A model generated the notes under the pieces. That model made no database searches. It saw nothing but the letters and a program-made list of their open reading frames with translations, and was not told where the DNA came from. From assembly GCF_022682495.2 (NCBI RefSeq), contig NC_071393.1, positions 121,784,239 to 121,848,238 on the forward strand: a stretch of DNA of 64,000 nucleotides. Reading direction: 5' to 3'. Made by a program: the position numbers and the translations under genes. The stretch comes from Desmodus rotundus (lineage: Eukaryota > Chordata > Mammalia > Chiroptera > Phyllostomidae). Positions 9,961 to 22,086 of this stretch are shown here, in pieces; position 1 is the first letter of the stretch; every line of letters starts with the position of its first letter.

Positions 9961-12900
9961 CAAGTTGATTTACTTTGGATATAAAGGAAGATTGTTTTTT
10001 ACCTTCTGGAAAGATGGAGTTTCAATATTAGAAAGATCTTTATGGCCATTGGCCCTGGAGTATTTAAATGAGGCAGGAAATTGCAAATTATGATTCCCAC
10101 AATCATTTTTACTTGGCCACAGTGGGCATGCTTGTTAAGGTAGAGTCTTTGGGACTGCTACATTAGCATGTTTTCTTTTCTTTTTCAGCTTTTTAAAATG
10201 TTTAAATTACATTTAATGTTATGGCTATGCTAGGTGGCTGCATTCATTTGGGCAAGACATTTTCTCTCAACCAAACACACTGCCCTAGGAGAAAACCAGA
10301 AAGGGCAAAAGTAACTCTGGAGAGTCAGGCTTGTTTAAACTAAGAAACTTCACTGGATGTGGGATGCACAGAGCTGAGTCTAGGCAGAGCGCCCCTGGGC
10401 TGCCTTGCTCAGCTCGTTACATTCTATCTTTCCTGCCACAGTCATCAGTACGTTAAGAGGGTGTTTAGTAGTTCCCATCTCTCTTGAGCATCTGAGTTTT
10501 AGGACTTTTCCTTTTCTAAAGTGAGTCTTGTCTGACAAAGTTGTGCTAAAGTTCGGCTTTTTTTTTTTTTTTAATGGTTGTATAACACTCTCAGAGATTA
10601 TTGCAAATAATTCTAGACATTTGGCAGAGTTAGAGCTTTAAAAACCTTTATAAAAATCAATTTGAACATAGTTAAATGAAAATATACTGTATTCCACAAC
10701 AAAATGAAAGCTTAGATAGATTTTTAACTCCCATTCTTTTTTTTAAAACCACGTAAAGTTCCCCTATTCATCATTTCTTCCCACCCCCTCAATTTACACA
10801 AGTGGAAACAGAGGTGTAGAAGTGGTAGGAGTCTTGACAAGATCAAGAGTGGCAGAGAAAAAGAAAAAAGAACTAGAAACCTATCATCTAGCATCTAGCA
10901 CAGTACTTGAAGATAAAATTGATGTGTTGAAGAATGAATTCTCAATTATCACTCTTTCATTACAAAGTGGTTCCTTGACCATCAATTGCCTCATTCCAAC
11001 CCCTTATCTCCTACCTTCAGACGCCCTTGTTGAAGTTGATTCCGGCTGACCTGCATTCACGTTGAGACAATTGAGTCCTCACCCCCCTCAGGCAGTCCCA
11101 AGGTCTGAGTCATTCCACCTGGCTTGAGCAGGCACTTTAATCAGTCGGGATTGCTGAGAGCACAACTCCCTATCTTCTTGTTTCATTTAACACGGACACT
11201 TTTTAATCAGACGCCTAATTTGGTCCTGGGGGACCTCACTCTGCTTTAATAATAGATGTGACAAATTTACATCTTTGCTTTTAAAGTTGTTAATTATGGA
11301 GTGCATCTCAAATGAGCAGTTGTAGCCAAGAAATCATCCCTTTTGGATGCTTACATACTTTAATGCCAGAAATAAGTAATAAGCAAGGAAGGGTTATGAA
11401 ACACCTCTCCATATGCACAGTGGTGCTTTGAGGGAAACCAACCGGGGTAGTCATGAAGACTTCTGGTGAGGGGTTTATATCGTGCTGTATTTCAGGTTCT
11501 GTTACAGACTCTGTATAACCCAGAGGGCTTAACCTGCCTTCAAAGCACACAGAAGAAGAGCAGATGTAGGCACGAGTGGGCTAAGGCATGAAACTCCTTA
11601 AGGAACTAGAATCAGTTGCTTCAGGGGAAGACAAGTTTTTTGTGCCTTCTACTGTGAGCACAGCCAATTGCATATTGCTCCAGGCTTTTGGTGGTCTTTG
11701 TGGTATGTTCTCAGACTTAACTGTGCTGTGAATTCTTATGGGCACTAAAGCTATTACTCTCCTTACTTAATAAATTAGCCGGTAGGTTTCTATGAGATCT
11801 GTTACAGGTTCTCTGGTTTTCAGACACACAAATGCAGTTTAAATACTGATGCAGTTAAAAAGATTTAAACAATCATTTAAATTACTATGCCCTAAAAGCA
11901 GCATAACCCCGCCAACCCATTTGCACGTTAGCCTCAAAAGATGGCTTTTAATGGCTTAGTTCCAGAGCTTCCTCCATTACTTTCCCATTACCTGAAATGA
12001 TTACTGTGCTTTGCAAATACAAAGTTTGGGTGCCATACAAAATATTTACTTTAACCTTCGATGGGACAGTGTCCCAGAAAATATGACTGCTCAGAAGATA
12101 ACGTGTGGAATAAGTCTTCATGAGGTGGACACTTTATGTAATCTATTAAAAGGCATGCTTTATCTTGTACCGGAGCAAGATAGAAGACGGGACTAGGAAA
12201 AGCGTTCCACTGTGTTTTATGAGAAAAGCCAGGGATTTCGTTTTTTTAAAAATCATAGACTGAGCCCAGATTTACTAGACATTATGAAGTCCTTTGGGAA
12301 GCAGGCTGGGCGGACCAATGCAATACGGTAGTGTCTTTGTACCCATCAGCACCAACAAAGTAGGTTAGTTTTTGAACCTATGGGTGACGTTAATTTTCCT
12401 TCTGGAAACTGACCTAGTAAGAGAAATGTTGCTGGTAGAAGCTAGTTATTTTGCCAAGAATATGACTGTGTTAGACAACGAGTGAAATCTGATTACTATT
12501 GGGTTAGACAAGGAAGATTGAGGCCGTCATCCCTGTCCTATGCAAAGAGAAACGATGGTGACTCTAAAGGGCTCTGGGTGATTTACTTCACATCTTTGCC
12601 ATCAGGTTCCTGTGTATCAAATGAGAAGTTCAGAGATGATGACAAAGGGCTCTTCCACTTTGAATATTTTCATGGTTCAGAGAGTAGCTGCAGCACAGAA
12701 TAACGGAGGGACCTCTGCTCGGGGTCTCAGAAGGCCTGGTGGTCTTTGTACCTCTGCCACCAAACTGTTGCCGCTAAAATTGTCACGACTACTTTTGGAT
12801 ATGGAGAGTATCTATTTCCAGTCTTCACAATGTTACCCTGAATATTCTTGTACATGAGTCTTTTTCTTTGTAGTAAAAATTTCTAAAGCTAGACCAAAAG

Positions 12901-13069
12901 TAGTCATCTATAAAACTTTTATTATATTATCAGAATGCAATCACCAATTAGGCTCTTACCAGATATGTAATTTTTCCCATTTCATTATAAATTCTCCCAA
13001 AATGGCTAGTGGCTATTATAGTAAAAATAAAAATCAGTATCGGAGTTTTGAAAGTGAGTTAGCAACAGA
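9961..13069. other. Long unique stretch, no gene; possible regulatory DNA
   Basis: About 3 kb with almost no recognisable repeat. A poly-T run sits at about 10558-10572. Segments 10020-10140, 11130-11300 and 11760-12000 are dense in TTTAAT, TAATTA-like and ATTTAAAT motifs, which suggests but does not show enhancer content. Open frames up to 81 codons look random. Confidence 0.4.
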
Positions 13070-13101
13070 AGGTACACGTGTACATGCATATATATATATA
13101 A
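13070..13101. repeat. Short TA/CA microsatellite
   Basis: An alternating run of GTGTACATGCATATATATATATA type marks a simple repeat. Confidence 0.8.
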
Positions 13102-15014
13102 AGTTTTTGCTTCTCTCTTGCTTCCTCTGACACTCAATTCCCTGGCATAATTTAAGTTATCTCACCCATTCACAAGAGCTTTCAGCTATTTGTAACCTCT
13201 TTGCAACACAGTGAGGACAGACCTCGGTCAAGTTTGAGTGCCACAGGAATGTCCATCCTGTTCCCAAGACTCTGGCCTCGTGATGAAAACTTCCTACTAT
13301 GAGGGAGAAAATGAGTCTCCCCAGAAATGTCTAAGCCTTCTGAGTCATTATTTCTATACAGACCTCAAGTCCCACTTCTATAACAGATGTTACCAAATCC
13401 CAATCTAATCTCTCTGTTGCCCAGAGTGCATATAGAAGGGATCATGGAATCATACAGGTCAAGTCCCTTATTAGAATTGAAATCTGAGAGGTCGAGTGCC
13501 TTGTCTGTTATTGCACAGCTCTTCATAAATGAGAGTGGGGAGTTCCAGATTGGGGAATGTCCAAGAACAGTTGTCAGGGTGGCAAATAAAAGGAAGGGAT
13601 ATATGTGGCATGCAAGGAAGCCAAGTATTGAGTAATAGTTCTTCTTTCTATTTATTATATTTTGAACTTACGTTAGACTTGGTGTAGGTTCTGGGCATAT
13701 CGTTGATGAGATTCCTGGCTATCTTGTGCAAGTTACTTCATCTCTCATTCAAGCATTTCCTCTAGGTCATAGCCATGGCCTATTAAAAGGTTATATTAAG
13801 AGGGAGGTATTGCAAGTCCAAGAAACATCAAGATTTTCATCTTTGTACATTTTTATTATTTGTCAACAACCAAAAGATGGCAAATTAAAGACTTGAGCTT
13901 TATATTCAAAGTTGTTTAAATGCAGTAGTAAAGAATAAAGTATCAGCCTACCCTAGTGAATTTGGGCTTTGGTCCTGTAATAGAAAGTCTTATACTTTAT
14001 GAGACAGAGAGGGATGTTTGTTCTTAAGCGAATGTTGGGATATCCTCAGCCAAAGTGAACTTTACAGATTTTTACACAATTTCAAAGGAGCCTATAGAAG
14101 AGTTGTGAGTGTTTTAGACCAGTCATCAAACAGTCTTATTTTCTTTCCTACATTTATTCTATAAAAATGCATAAGACACTGATTTGGATCTTAAGTATCT
14201 CAGTAGTGCAAGAGGCAAATATATCCATAGTAACTGCAAAACAATTTAATTAGCAAGGTAATAGAGCTAGGATTAAGATAAAAAGGAATAAAGGGGTCTC
14301 CACCTACCCCAGCGTTGGGAGGGGATGAGTAATCAGAGAAGGTTTCCAGGGAAGTACCAGGTGATTTGCCAAAGGCCACACTGCTAATTGGTGGCAGACC
14401 AAGTACTAGAATTCTACAGTGTTTTCCCTGAGCGTCTGCATTCTTAATCTACTTTTAAAAAATGGAAATGGAAGAATCTTGGGTGATGCAGTATTTTTTT
14501 TCTCTGTCCTATATAAGATCCCTAAATACACTTAATATTTATGCTGGTAGTAGGAAAAGTAGAAATGCCTTCAGAACAGTAATTGCCCTATTCTCCTATC
14601 GTCAAAGCATTTCTCTCCTTTGTTAAATGCCTGGATGTTTATTGATTTGGTGCTATCCAGGTGTCTTCTTCTGAACAGCACTGCTGTGTCCTAGTCTTAC
14701 AGAAATATTTCTTTACTCTCTCACACTTAATATATTAGGAGTGACAACCTGAAGGGAAAGGGTAAAAGGCAATGTATAATCATTTGCTATTAAAATTAAT
14801 CAGAATACTTTCGCTTATTTTATTAGTAGGTCATTCAAAAGCATACTTAGGAAGGTAAATCAGTTTTAATCACGGCATTCAAAGTCAAATAACCAACTTT
14901 TTTCTTATTCACCGTCTAGTCTGAACCAGTCTTTTAAACTCTCAGCATAGATAATCCCTCAGGTGCTCAAGGGCAAAGGTAATTCTTTCCTCATTTTTTT
15001 TTTTTATCTCTCCA
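13102..15014. other. Mostly unique DNA with possible MIR scraps
   Basis: Fragments at about 13440-13560 and 14340-14430 resemble diverged MIR cores, such as 'GCCAAAGGCCACACTGCTAA'. They are too weak to call individually. No gene was recognised. Confidence 0.35.
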
Positions 15015-15085
15015 GAGAACCTGGCATGTTCAAGAAACATAATATAATTGTGTTGATTGTATGAATTAGTGAATGAGTGAATCAA
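15015..15085 (+). repeat. L2 LINE 3'-end fragment
   Basis: 'GAGAACCTGGCATGTTCAAG' followed by a terminal GAATTAGTGAATGAGTGAAT resembles the L2 3' end, which normally reads CCTGGCACATAGTAGG and ends in TGAATGAATG repeats. Confidence 0.45.
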
Positions 15086-15289
15086 GAAATAAATTTAGAG
15101 TTCACTGTATTCCTTACAAGGAACTTGTAGTTCCTTCATTTGGAACTAACTGTAATAGGATCTCTCTTGGCTTCCACCTAATAGATTCTGTGGATCAAAC
15201 GCTGCTTTCTCACTGCATCAAACATTGTCGTTTGCTGGCCCTGATTCTTTCCCTGTTGTAGAACTATACAGCCACACTCTGGATATGGC

Positions 15290-15625
15290 CTCACAACAGA
15301 TACAGTGTACTTTCCCACCCCATGATTTTGGACTTGGACATATGACTTATTTTAGTCATTGGGATATTGGTAGATCTGACATAAGAAGAGGCTTGAAACG
15401 TGTTTGTGTGATTTAGCTTGGCTGTCTTGTCCTCCTTCTGTCACCTCAAGAACAGTTCCCAGGTAGAGTCCCAGGTCCCCTTTCAGTCTGGGTTACAGAG
15501 TGAGATACACAGAGCAATCTTATCTTAACCTACAACCTGGAGCCCAGTGCAGATGAACCCCAAGTGACTCAGAACCTTGAGAGCAAGAAATGCGCGTATT
15601 TGTTTCTGTAAGACTCTCCAGTTGT
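15290..15625 (+). repeat. Ancient LTR-like repeat, family uncertain
   Basis: It has the block CCCCATGATTTTGGACTTGG, then 'AGAGGCTTGAAACGTG', then 'CAACCTGGAGCCCAG'. It ends with a 'GAGCAAGAAATGCG...TTGTTTCTGTAAG' stretch that corresponds to a decayed AATAAA and end region. I recognise this as a common mammalian interspersed repeat, probably an old LTR, but cannot assign the family. Confidence 0.5.
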
Positions 15626-16149
15626 GCGTTTGTTACTGAAGCATTGCTATGGCGATAGCTACCAGACAGGAATGTGTGATGGATGCCCTCGCGTCCTCAC
15701 CATTCCCAAAAGCACATTAATTGCTCCCCCAGTTGAGTTATGTACTCACCAAGAGTCAGTTGTCTTGGTTTCCATACCTGTGTGCCAGTTGTGCTCATTA
15801 TTCTAATTATGTAATTTACTTCATGTTGTATTAGCTAACGAATCATGTTAGAGAACAAATTCATTTTTATAAAACAAAGTTGAATGCTTTTTAAAGACTT
15901 GATAAAAGCAAATTGTTAGACAAATTAAAGTAAAATTAGGTGTTAGTGAGCAATTTTAAAGAGACTGGACACAAATAAACATCCAGGAGGATCTTGCATT
16001 CAGATTGCTCTTTAATTGCTTAAGTTCTGTTTCTTTTTCTTTAAAGAAATTGGAACTAGGGATTTTGGATGATGAAATACTTGGGTCTTATGCAAGAAAG
16101 TTGAGCTCAAATTTCAATTTTTAGAGACAGTCTCAAAGAAAAGGCCTTG
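15626..16149. other. Unique AT-rich DNA
   Basis: No repeat recognised. 15800-15990 is rich in TAATTA-like and TTTTAAAG motifs and is flagged only as a possible conserved non-coding element. Confidence 0.4.
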
Positions 16150-16310
16150 ACCTTAACTGAACTTACTGTGGTCATCATTTCACAGCCTATGTATGTCAAA
16201 TCATTATGCTGTGTACCTTAACTTGTTTGGTGATGTATGTCATTTATATTTCAATAAAGCTGGAAAAAGATAAAAACAAAAACAAACAAACGAAAAAACA
16301 AAAGAAAACA
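16150..16310 (+). mobile_element. L1 LINE 3' end
   Basis: 'TCAAATCATTATGCTGTGTA', a CTTAAC block, TGTATGTCATTTATATTTC and the terminal AATAAAGCTGGAAAAAG match the end of a mammalian L1 3' UTR, followed by an A-rich tail (about 16262-16318). Confidence 0.8.
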
Positions 16311-16366
16311 CAAAATATTGCTAAGGAAATATTCATTTATGTATTTAATCTATGTTTGTATTATTA

Positions 16367-16478
16367 TTTTCCCTTATTTTTATTGTTTACATTATTACAG
16401 ATGTCCCCATTTCTCTTCCCTTGTCTACCTTCCCTCTGGCCATCACCACACTGTTGTCTGTGTCTATGAGTTTTTATA
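16367..16478 (-). mobile_element. Bat-type L1 3' end, minus strand
   Basis: The complement reads as an L1 3' UTR ending: 'GACACAGACAACAGTGTGGT', a G-rich block, 'GGGGACATCTGTAATA' and an AATAAAAATAA-type tail. The same ending is seen on + in the L1 at 37.7 kb. The downstream VES copy inserted at or near its truncated 5' edge. Confidence 0.75.
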
Positions 16479-16494
16479 ATTTCCTTTTTAACTA

Positions 16495-16559
16495 TTTTTT
16501 AAATCCTTACCCAAGGATATGTTTATTGATTTTAGAAAGAAAGGAGGGGGGGAGAGAGA

Positions 16560-16603
<44 letters not shown>

Positions 16604-16725
16604 TCAATGTGAGAGAGAAACATTGATCAGTTGCCTCCGGTACACATCCTGACCAGGAATTAAACAACCTTTTGGTTTATGGGACAAGAACAACAATAAA
16701 AAAAACTGAGCCACCTAGCCAGGGC
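16495..16725 (-). mobile_element. VES SINE, minus strand, with target-site duplication
   Basis: On the minus strand it has a degenerate tRNA-like head (16600-16725), a body dominated on + by an uninterrupted (GA)n run at about 16553-16598, and a T-run (A-tail) at 16495-16501. Flanking repeats CCTTTTTAACTA (16483-16494) and CCTTTTAAACTA (16726-16737) differ at one position, defining the insertion. The A/B-box region has been altered by an A-rich patch (about 16685-16706), so the promoter is probably dead. Confidence 0.93.
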
Positions 16726-16737
16726 CCTTTTAAACTA

Positions 16738-17821
16738 ACTTTTGATTAACTAAACAAAAATCATCTAAATGCCTTTTCATTAAGGATGTTGTAAATTTAA
16801 TACCACACTGAAAATTCTTCCCTTTCTCCCTCCCTTCCTTTGTAAATATTCTAAAGTTATTAGTATAAATTATAAGTAACAATGTTAGAACAGCCCTTTC
16901 TTCACAAAAAATATGGAAAGAGTAAGCTTGCTTTTCAGCTGATGTGTTTCTCTTTATACTTAGATCCTATTCTGATTTAAGGATCTGCAGATTGGTTAAT
17001 TATCTTTATTCTACAGGACACTCCTTAGTTTAGATCACAGTTGCCCAGTTTTGTCCTTTTTCATAGAAGTTGTTGAGTTGCAGACATGCTGGGTGCTTCT
17101 TGTTATGTGAACATTTTTTTGTTCCCACAAAATCACCCAGAATCACCTGGATTTGAAGAAATTTGTGACTGGGAAAGAAAAGTCAGCCACGATTCCCTTA
17201 TTTTCACCTGGTTTTTGGTTGCCACCAAATGAAATAACTTCATGCATTATTTACCTGAAAACCTAAATCTTTGCAAAGTATGCATAAAACAGAGTCAATT
17301 ATGGGGGAATAATAACTAACATTTTTCCATGCATCTGGACTTCGCTTGAGGTTTGGAAGAACTTGGATTCGTTTCAGAGTTTTAAAGAAAATATTGGTTA
17401 TATTGATTGATGAAACATGCTGCTTACTGGTAATGATTTTTGAGATGCAGATGGTCACCCCCTTGGAACAATTCTGAGATGAATGCTTTGTGGCACATTA
17501 GGATCAAAAATCAATCTATAGGTGATGACATTCGACGGCCACTGACAAAGTCCGGAGCTGAAACAGAGAACGCCAATTGGAAAAGCAAGCTTCACACCAC
17601 ATTACCCGTAAGTCAATTGCATGGACTGCAGGGACTAACTATGTGGAGATACCCAAAAGCCACACAGCACCAGCTCCCTGACAGTTGGGAACACATGTGA
17701 GTACTTTGTAAAGAAAGGGCGTTCTGCTTAGACATTGGGTTATTCCAGTTTCAAGAGCATCAGTTCTCACCTGGACAGAATAGGCAGATGAGAGGGGCTT
17801 GGCTTTAGTCAAGTTCCCAGA
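16738..17821. other. Unique DNA, nothing recognised
   Basis: No family-level repeat, RNA or coding feature recognised. Open frames are 72-86 codons. Confidence 0.4.
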
Positions 17822-17829
17822 CTCTAGAT

Positions 17830-18039
17830 CACAGTGGCAAATACAAGGCCTGCAGGCCGAATCCGGCCTTCCACCTTGTTTTATCTGGCCCGGCATCTTG
17901 TTTCTACTGGGTGGTAGCACCGAGCTCCTTGCCCCTAGTTAAGGAGTAATTGCGTTTATACAGTCCTAAATTACATTTGGCCCTTTGAAGGCAACCTCGA
18001 GGCTGATGTGGCCCCGGGGAAAATGGTTTGACACCCCTG
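17830..18039. mobile_element. Complete non-autonomous hAT-type element with 8-bp target duplication
   Basis: The left terminus CACAGTGGCAAATACAAGG and the complement of the right terminus, CAGGGGTGTCAAACCA, form imperfect terminal inverted repeats. The element is flanked by CTCTAGAT (17822-17829) and CTCTAGAC (18040-18047), an 8-bp duplication with one mismatch, as expected for hAT transposition. The 210-bp interior contains GGCCGAATCCGGCC and 'CTTTGAAGGCAACC'. It has no coding capacity. Such elements are moved in trans by a related transposase. Confidence 0.9.
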
Positions 18040-18047
18040 CTCTAGAC

Positions 18048-18510
18048 CGTTCTTAATACAACCAGATTATCACAGACTCATAAACCAACATATGCAGATA
18101 CTGAGCCATCACTAAAGAAAATCAGGCAGTGGCCTTCAAGGAAATTTAATCTATTTTTCCACTTTGGGATATTATTTTTTCATTAGGGCTTCTTTAGATT
18201 TTGAGAGAATGGGGGAATTGAACTAATTTGTTCCAGGCAGATATGAAGGAATTCTTAGCTTGATGGTATGAAAAACTGAGACTCAAACAAGTGGCCATGG
18301 ATGTAATGTGTTGGCATTTATAGACATGCATGGGCCAATTGAAAAACAGCACCTTAAAGACCTAAAGTAGTTCTTATTTAATTCATAAACCCATGCCAGA
18401 AAATACGTCCAGGAGATAGTTTTAATGGTACTGATATAAACTATGTCAATGTAGAGGAAGAAAAAATTTATTTTTCCTCGATCCATCTTAGGTTCATTGG
18501 CCGGGCTATG
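18048..18510. other. Unique DNA, nothing recognised
   Basis: AT-rich sequence with no assigned repeat. The open frame at 18283-18513 on the minus strand looks random. Confidence 0.4.
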
Positions 18511-18890
18511 CAAATTAAAGTGACAAAACTCAGATTAACAGGAGGAAAATAACTAGCTTATTAATGTGTGTAAAACAGTTAGTGATGAGTAACTCGAGGA
18601 AGTGGTTACAACTTAGGCTTTTACAATATCTTAACAAAGAACAATAAATTTGTGTAGAATTAACAAGACCAAGGAAAAGGGTGGTAGGCTTCCCAGTGCA
18701 GGAAATCAGTATATGAGGGAAACTAATGTAAGTTAAGGGCTAATTAATAAAGTTTATAATGTAGATTCCTCTGGTTTTGCTTCTGGGCTGATAAGTGTCT
18801 TGAGTTGCCTCCAATGATAAATTTCTGTCCTTCCTTGTAAAAAGGGGAGGTGGGGGCACCTTTACAAATTCAGGTATCTTTTGACTCATA
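18511..18890 (-). repeat. Possible degraded LTR
   Basis: The 'CAGGAGGAAAATAACTAGC' opening and the motif spacing resemble ancient LTRs. The region at 32585-32985 looks similar at its start. The strand assignment is weak. Confidence 0.3.
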
Positions 18891-18894
18891 TACA

Positions 18895-19200
18895 GAACAA
18901 ACTGAGGGCTGTCAGATTGGAGGGGTTGGGGTGAGGGCTGGATGTAAAAGGTGAAGGGATTAAGAAGTACAGATTGGTCGTTACAAAACAGTCCTGGGGT
19001 TGTAAAGTGCAGCATAGGGAATATAGTCAATAATTTGTAATGACTATGTGTGAGACCAGGTGGGTACTAGAATTATCTGGGGAGTCATTCATAAGTTACA
19101 TAGTTGTCTAACCACCATGCTGTATACCTGACACTAATAGACAACAATACGGCATGTCAACTACAATTGAAAAATAAAAAAGTAAAAATTAAATAAATAA
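18895..19200 (+). mobile_element. L1 LINE 3' UTR end
   Basis: 'GGTGAAGGGATTAAGAAGTA', GTAAAGTGCAGCATAGGGAA, TAGTCAATAATTTGTAATGA and the terminal 'ATGTCAACTACAATTGAAAA' are, in order, blocks of the mammalian L1 3' UTR. An A-rich tail with AAATAAATAA units follows. Confidence 0.88.
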
Positions 19201-20464
19201 GAAAAAGAAGTTAGGATACAACTTATATCCTGTTTTGTGAAAAAATGAGGGGGACAAAGAGCTTTCCTTATTACTGCTCTTTTGCAAATTGCCTTCAGCT
19301 CTAAATAATCTTTCTAAAAAAAGAGGCAGATTCTGAGGTGGCACATTCTTCCACCCTTCATCAAACATAATTGTGTAAAGGCGTTTATGTAACAAGAGGA
19401 GGGAGCCAGTGGAAACATTGCTGAAATGGGAAGGAAAACACATACATTTGAGTCCCGGCGACACCGCTTCCTAGTCTTGAGACCTTTGAGAACGTATTTG
19501 TGGTACCATGGAGTTATCTGAGAACTGTTCGTGTAATACAGACTCTCGGTACTACTGTCAGTACCAAATTGTCACTGAAACCGTCTCCGAGTTATGGAGA
19601 TGTCACGGGATAATACACGAAAGCCGTCTCTATCCTAATACCAGCTTGCATTTGACATCATTTGATTAGCATTGTACAGTCAGTGAAATGGCACAAATAG
19701 TGGCTTACTGGATATTCACTTAGCATTTAGACACTCCAGTGTCTCCAGCTGTTTGGTGGATTATTTGCTTTTTAGAATGGGCTTGTTTGGTGTGTGTGGA
19801 CTGCAGTGAAGCTATGATGCTGATATTTGCAGAGAGGGAGGCATGTGAAGGAACCTCATGAACCTCTGGCCATGCCAGCTCCACCCAGGGTCCAGTGACC
19901 TGCACCCTTACAGGTGGTAAGCACTGTTGGGAATAAGTGGCCTTATTAAGTGCTCTGTTGACGGGCTGCCATTATGATCTGAGCAGATGGCAGCCACTGG
20001 TCTCTTTTCCTTTTTCCTCTCACCAGCTCAATAGTTTTTATGCCTAGAGAAATCAAAGTGAATAATATATACCTATTGGTAATGGAAAAACACAAACTCC
20101 AGGCTTTTTCTATTTTAATTGGACCCTCAAGCAGGGAAACAGGAAGAGAATGGCAGCTGCAACACTCAGCATCAGAAGCTTGATGCTTTTGTCTTCTGCA
20201 GATGGGAACAGAGAGTCCTTTACTCTGTTCTCAGCATGGTGATTTTTCAAACAGGAGTGGATGGGAGCTGTTGATACAGACAGACTTCATCCTTGTCTGA
20301 TTCCATTTCATCACATCTCCACCATTCCTTTTCTTTCACATTAATTCTTCCTTGCGAGTTTGTACCTTAGAAATATATTTGTAGATGCTTTTTACTGATA
20401 CATTCCCTTAACTGATAATAAGCCCAACTCTGCATATAATTGTTTTTAGTTTTCTCCTTTTGAT
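19201..20464. other. Unique DNA; possible regulatory segment at 19480-19720
   Basis: No repeats or genes recognised. 19480-19720 has an unusually even base composition, retains several CG dinucleotides (for example GTTCGTG, CTCTCGG, CGTCTCCGAG), and contains short near-complementary pieces. Confidence 0.4.
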
Positions 20465-20650
20465 ACATTTAGTTCAGTGGTTAAACAAAGGCACTTTGGC
20501 TCAGACCTGATTACATTTTCCACATTTGTTTTGGACCATACTACTTAACATTGGGACATACTTCCCAAGACTCAGATACCTCAGTTGAGAAAGTGGGGAG
20601 AATCGTAACAGTGTTTTCAGAGGAATGTGGGCTGGTTAAATGAGACCATT
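20465..20650 (-). repeat. MIR SINE, minus strand
   Basis: In + orientation it reads 'AGTGGTTAAACAAAGGCACT', then 'TCAGACCTGA', a decayed ACTTAACATTGGG, 'CTCAGATACCTCAGTTGAG' and 'GGTTAAATGAG'. These are the expected blocks of the complement of a MIR. Confidence 0.65.
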
Positions 20651-22086
20651 ATTCAGACATGATGACTCAGTCCCAGGTAGTATGCTCAAATGCTCAGGAA
20701 AAGTTTAATAAAAACATTTCAGTTTCTTATAACTGAAATGCTTAGCATTTCTCGATTTCAGGCAAAACTGTGCCTTCAATAATTCATATACAGTCATATA
20801 TAGAAGGAACATTGACATTCACGCTGATTGATTTCATCAAAGTGGATAGTCACTCAGTCCAAGAGATTGAGAAAATTGCCTCTTTTTTTTTTTTTTTTTT
20901 GCTAGGGAAAATAACAGCTTCTAAATTATGAGAAAAGACCTATGTGGAGTCTTCTTTTATGGCCATATTAGAAAAACATGGAGCCAGTGAACTTTCCAAC
21001 TCTTCATTAATCCCACAGCTTGAGAAAGTTACGTTAATGTGCACTAGACTCTGGTTAAGTTTTGAGATGATCTATCTGCTGCAATATTCCTGCCCCATCC
21101 GTTAAACTTGTTACTCGGCGGGATAACTGCACAATTGATGAGAGAACCAGTAATCTTGCTGCTTTGCATTTGGACAGAAAAAAATTCTCTTGGTAAATTT
21201 CAGCATTAAGATTTTCTTTTTTTAAAAAAAGAAATAAAGTTGGATTGAAGCAGAGGATGGAAAGGGTAATGTAAAAAACAAAGAAAAAGCCAACGGTGCT
21301 GTATTGTGTTCGCGATGCCTGCTCTCTGTGGCTGGCTATACATGTAAATTTCTGACGTGAAGACAGTTTCTCTTTGCCTCTCTGTGTCCCTCTTCCTCTC
21401 ATGTTCCACCTGCCAGGATGCACTTGGCCGGGACGTGTAGGGTGATGGGCCAATGACCTGTATTCATGTCTGAGTTTTCACATCTCATATTCTACAACCC
21501 AAATTGGCCTCTAAATCTGTCCAGAGTACCTGCTGGGCCTTTGTGTTCGTGGGTGGGGAGTGAGTGGGATGAAGGTGTGTTTGGTTCATCTTTGTTTAAT
21601 TCAAAGGCCAGTGTGATTTTAAAATGTATCAGTCACAGAGCCCTGACAGAGAATAGTGAGGAAGTCCCTGGGGGTGAGGAGGGTAGTGGGGTCATTTTGC
21701 GGTTAGGACGGGATGGAGCTTCATAAGTGATGGAGGAACAGAGTGGCCCTCTCCAAGGACTTTTTTTCTGTAGTGTGATTAAACCGCCACCACCACCAAC
21801 ACCACGACCAACAAAAGGTGGCTATTTAAGCAGTTTTAAAAGCTAAGGTTATGAAAGCTGTAATTTAAAATCCAACGTGGGTGGCAATGTTATTTAAGAG
21901 AAAAAAAGAAGAGGTAATTATGGGGACAAAACCCCAGACATACAAATCAGGAGGTGCTAATTACATAAGATGGTTAATTTAGGAAATAGTAGCTGAGTTG
22001 GAGTCCACTCTCGTGACTCAGATCTTAAAGCAGCAGTAAAATAACCTTAGACCATGAGGAAGTCTGGTATGCGTTTTGGAGGGATA
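20651..22086. other. Unique DNA with simple repeats
   Basis: Poly-T lies at 20883-20900 and an ACC/CAC-rich patch at 21786-21812. 21820-22060 is repeat-free, with TTTAAG and TAATTA motifs. The open frame of 132 codons on the minus strand (21055-21453) has no recognisable features. Confidence 0.45.

Noticed and set aside
21055..21453. 132-codon frame on the minus strand
   Set aside because: Crosses A/T homopolymers; no domain, no signal peptide and no supporting context.
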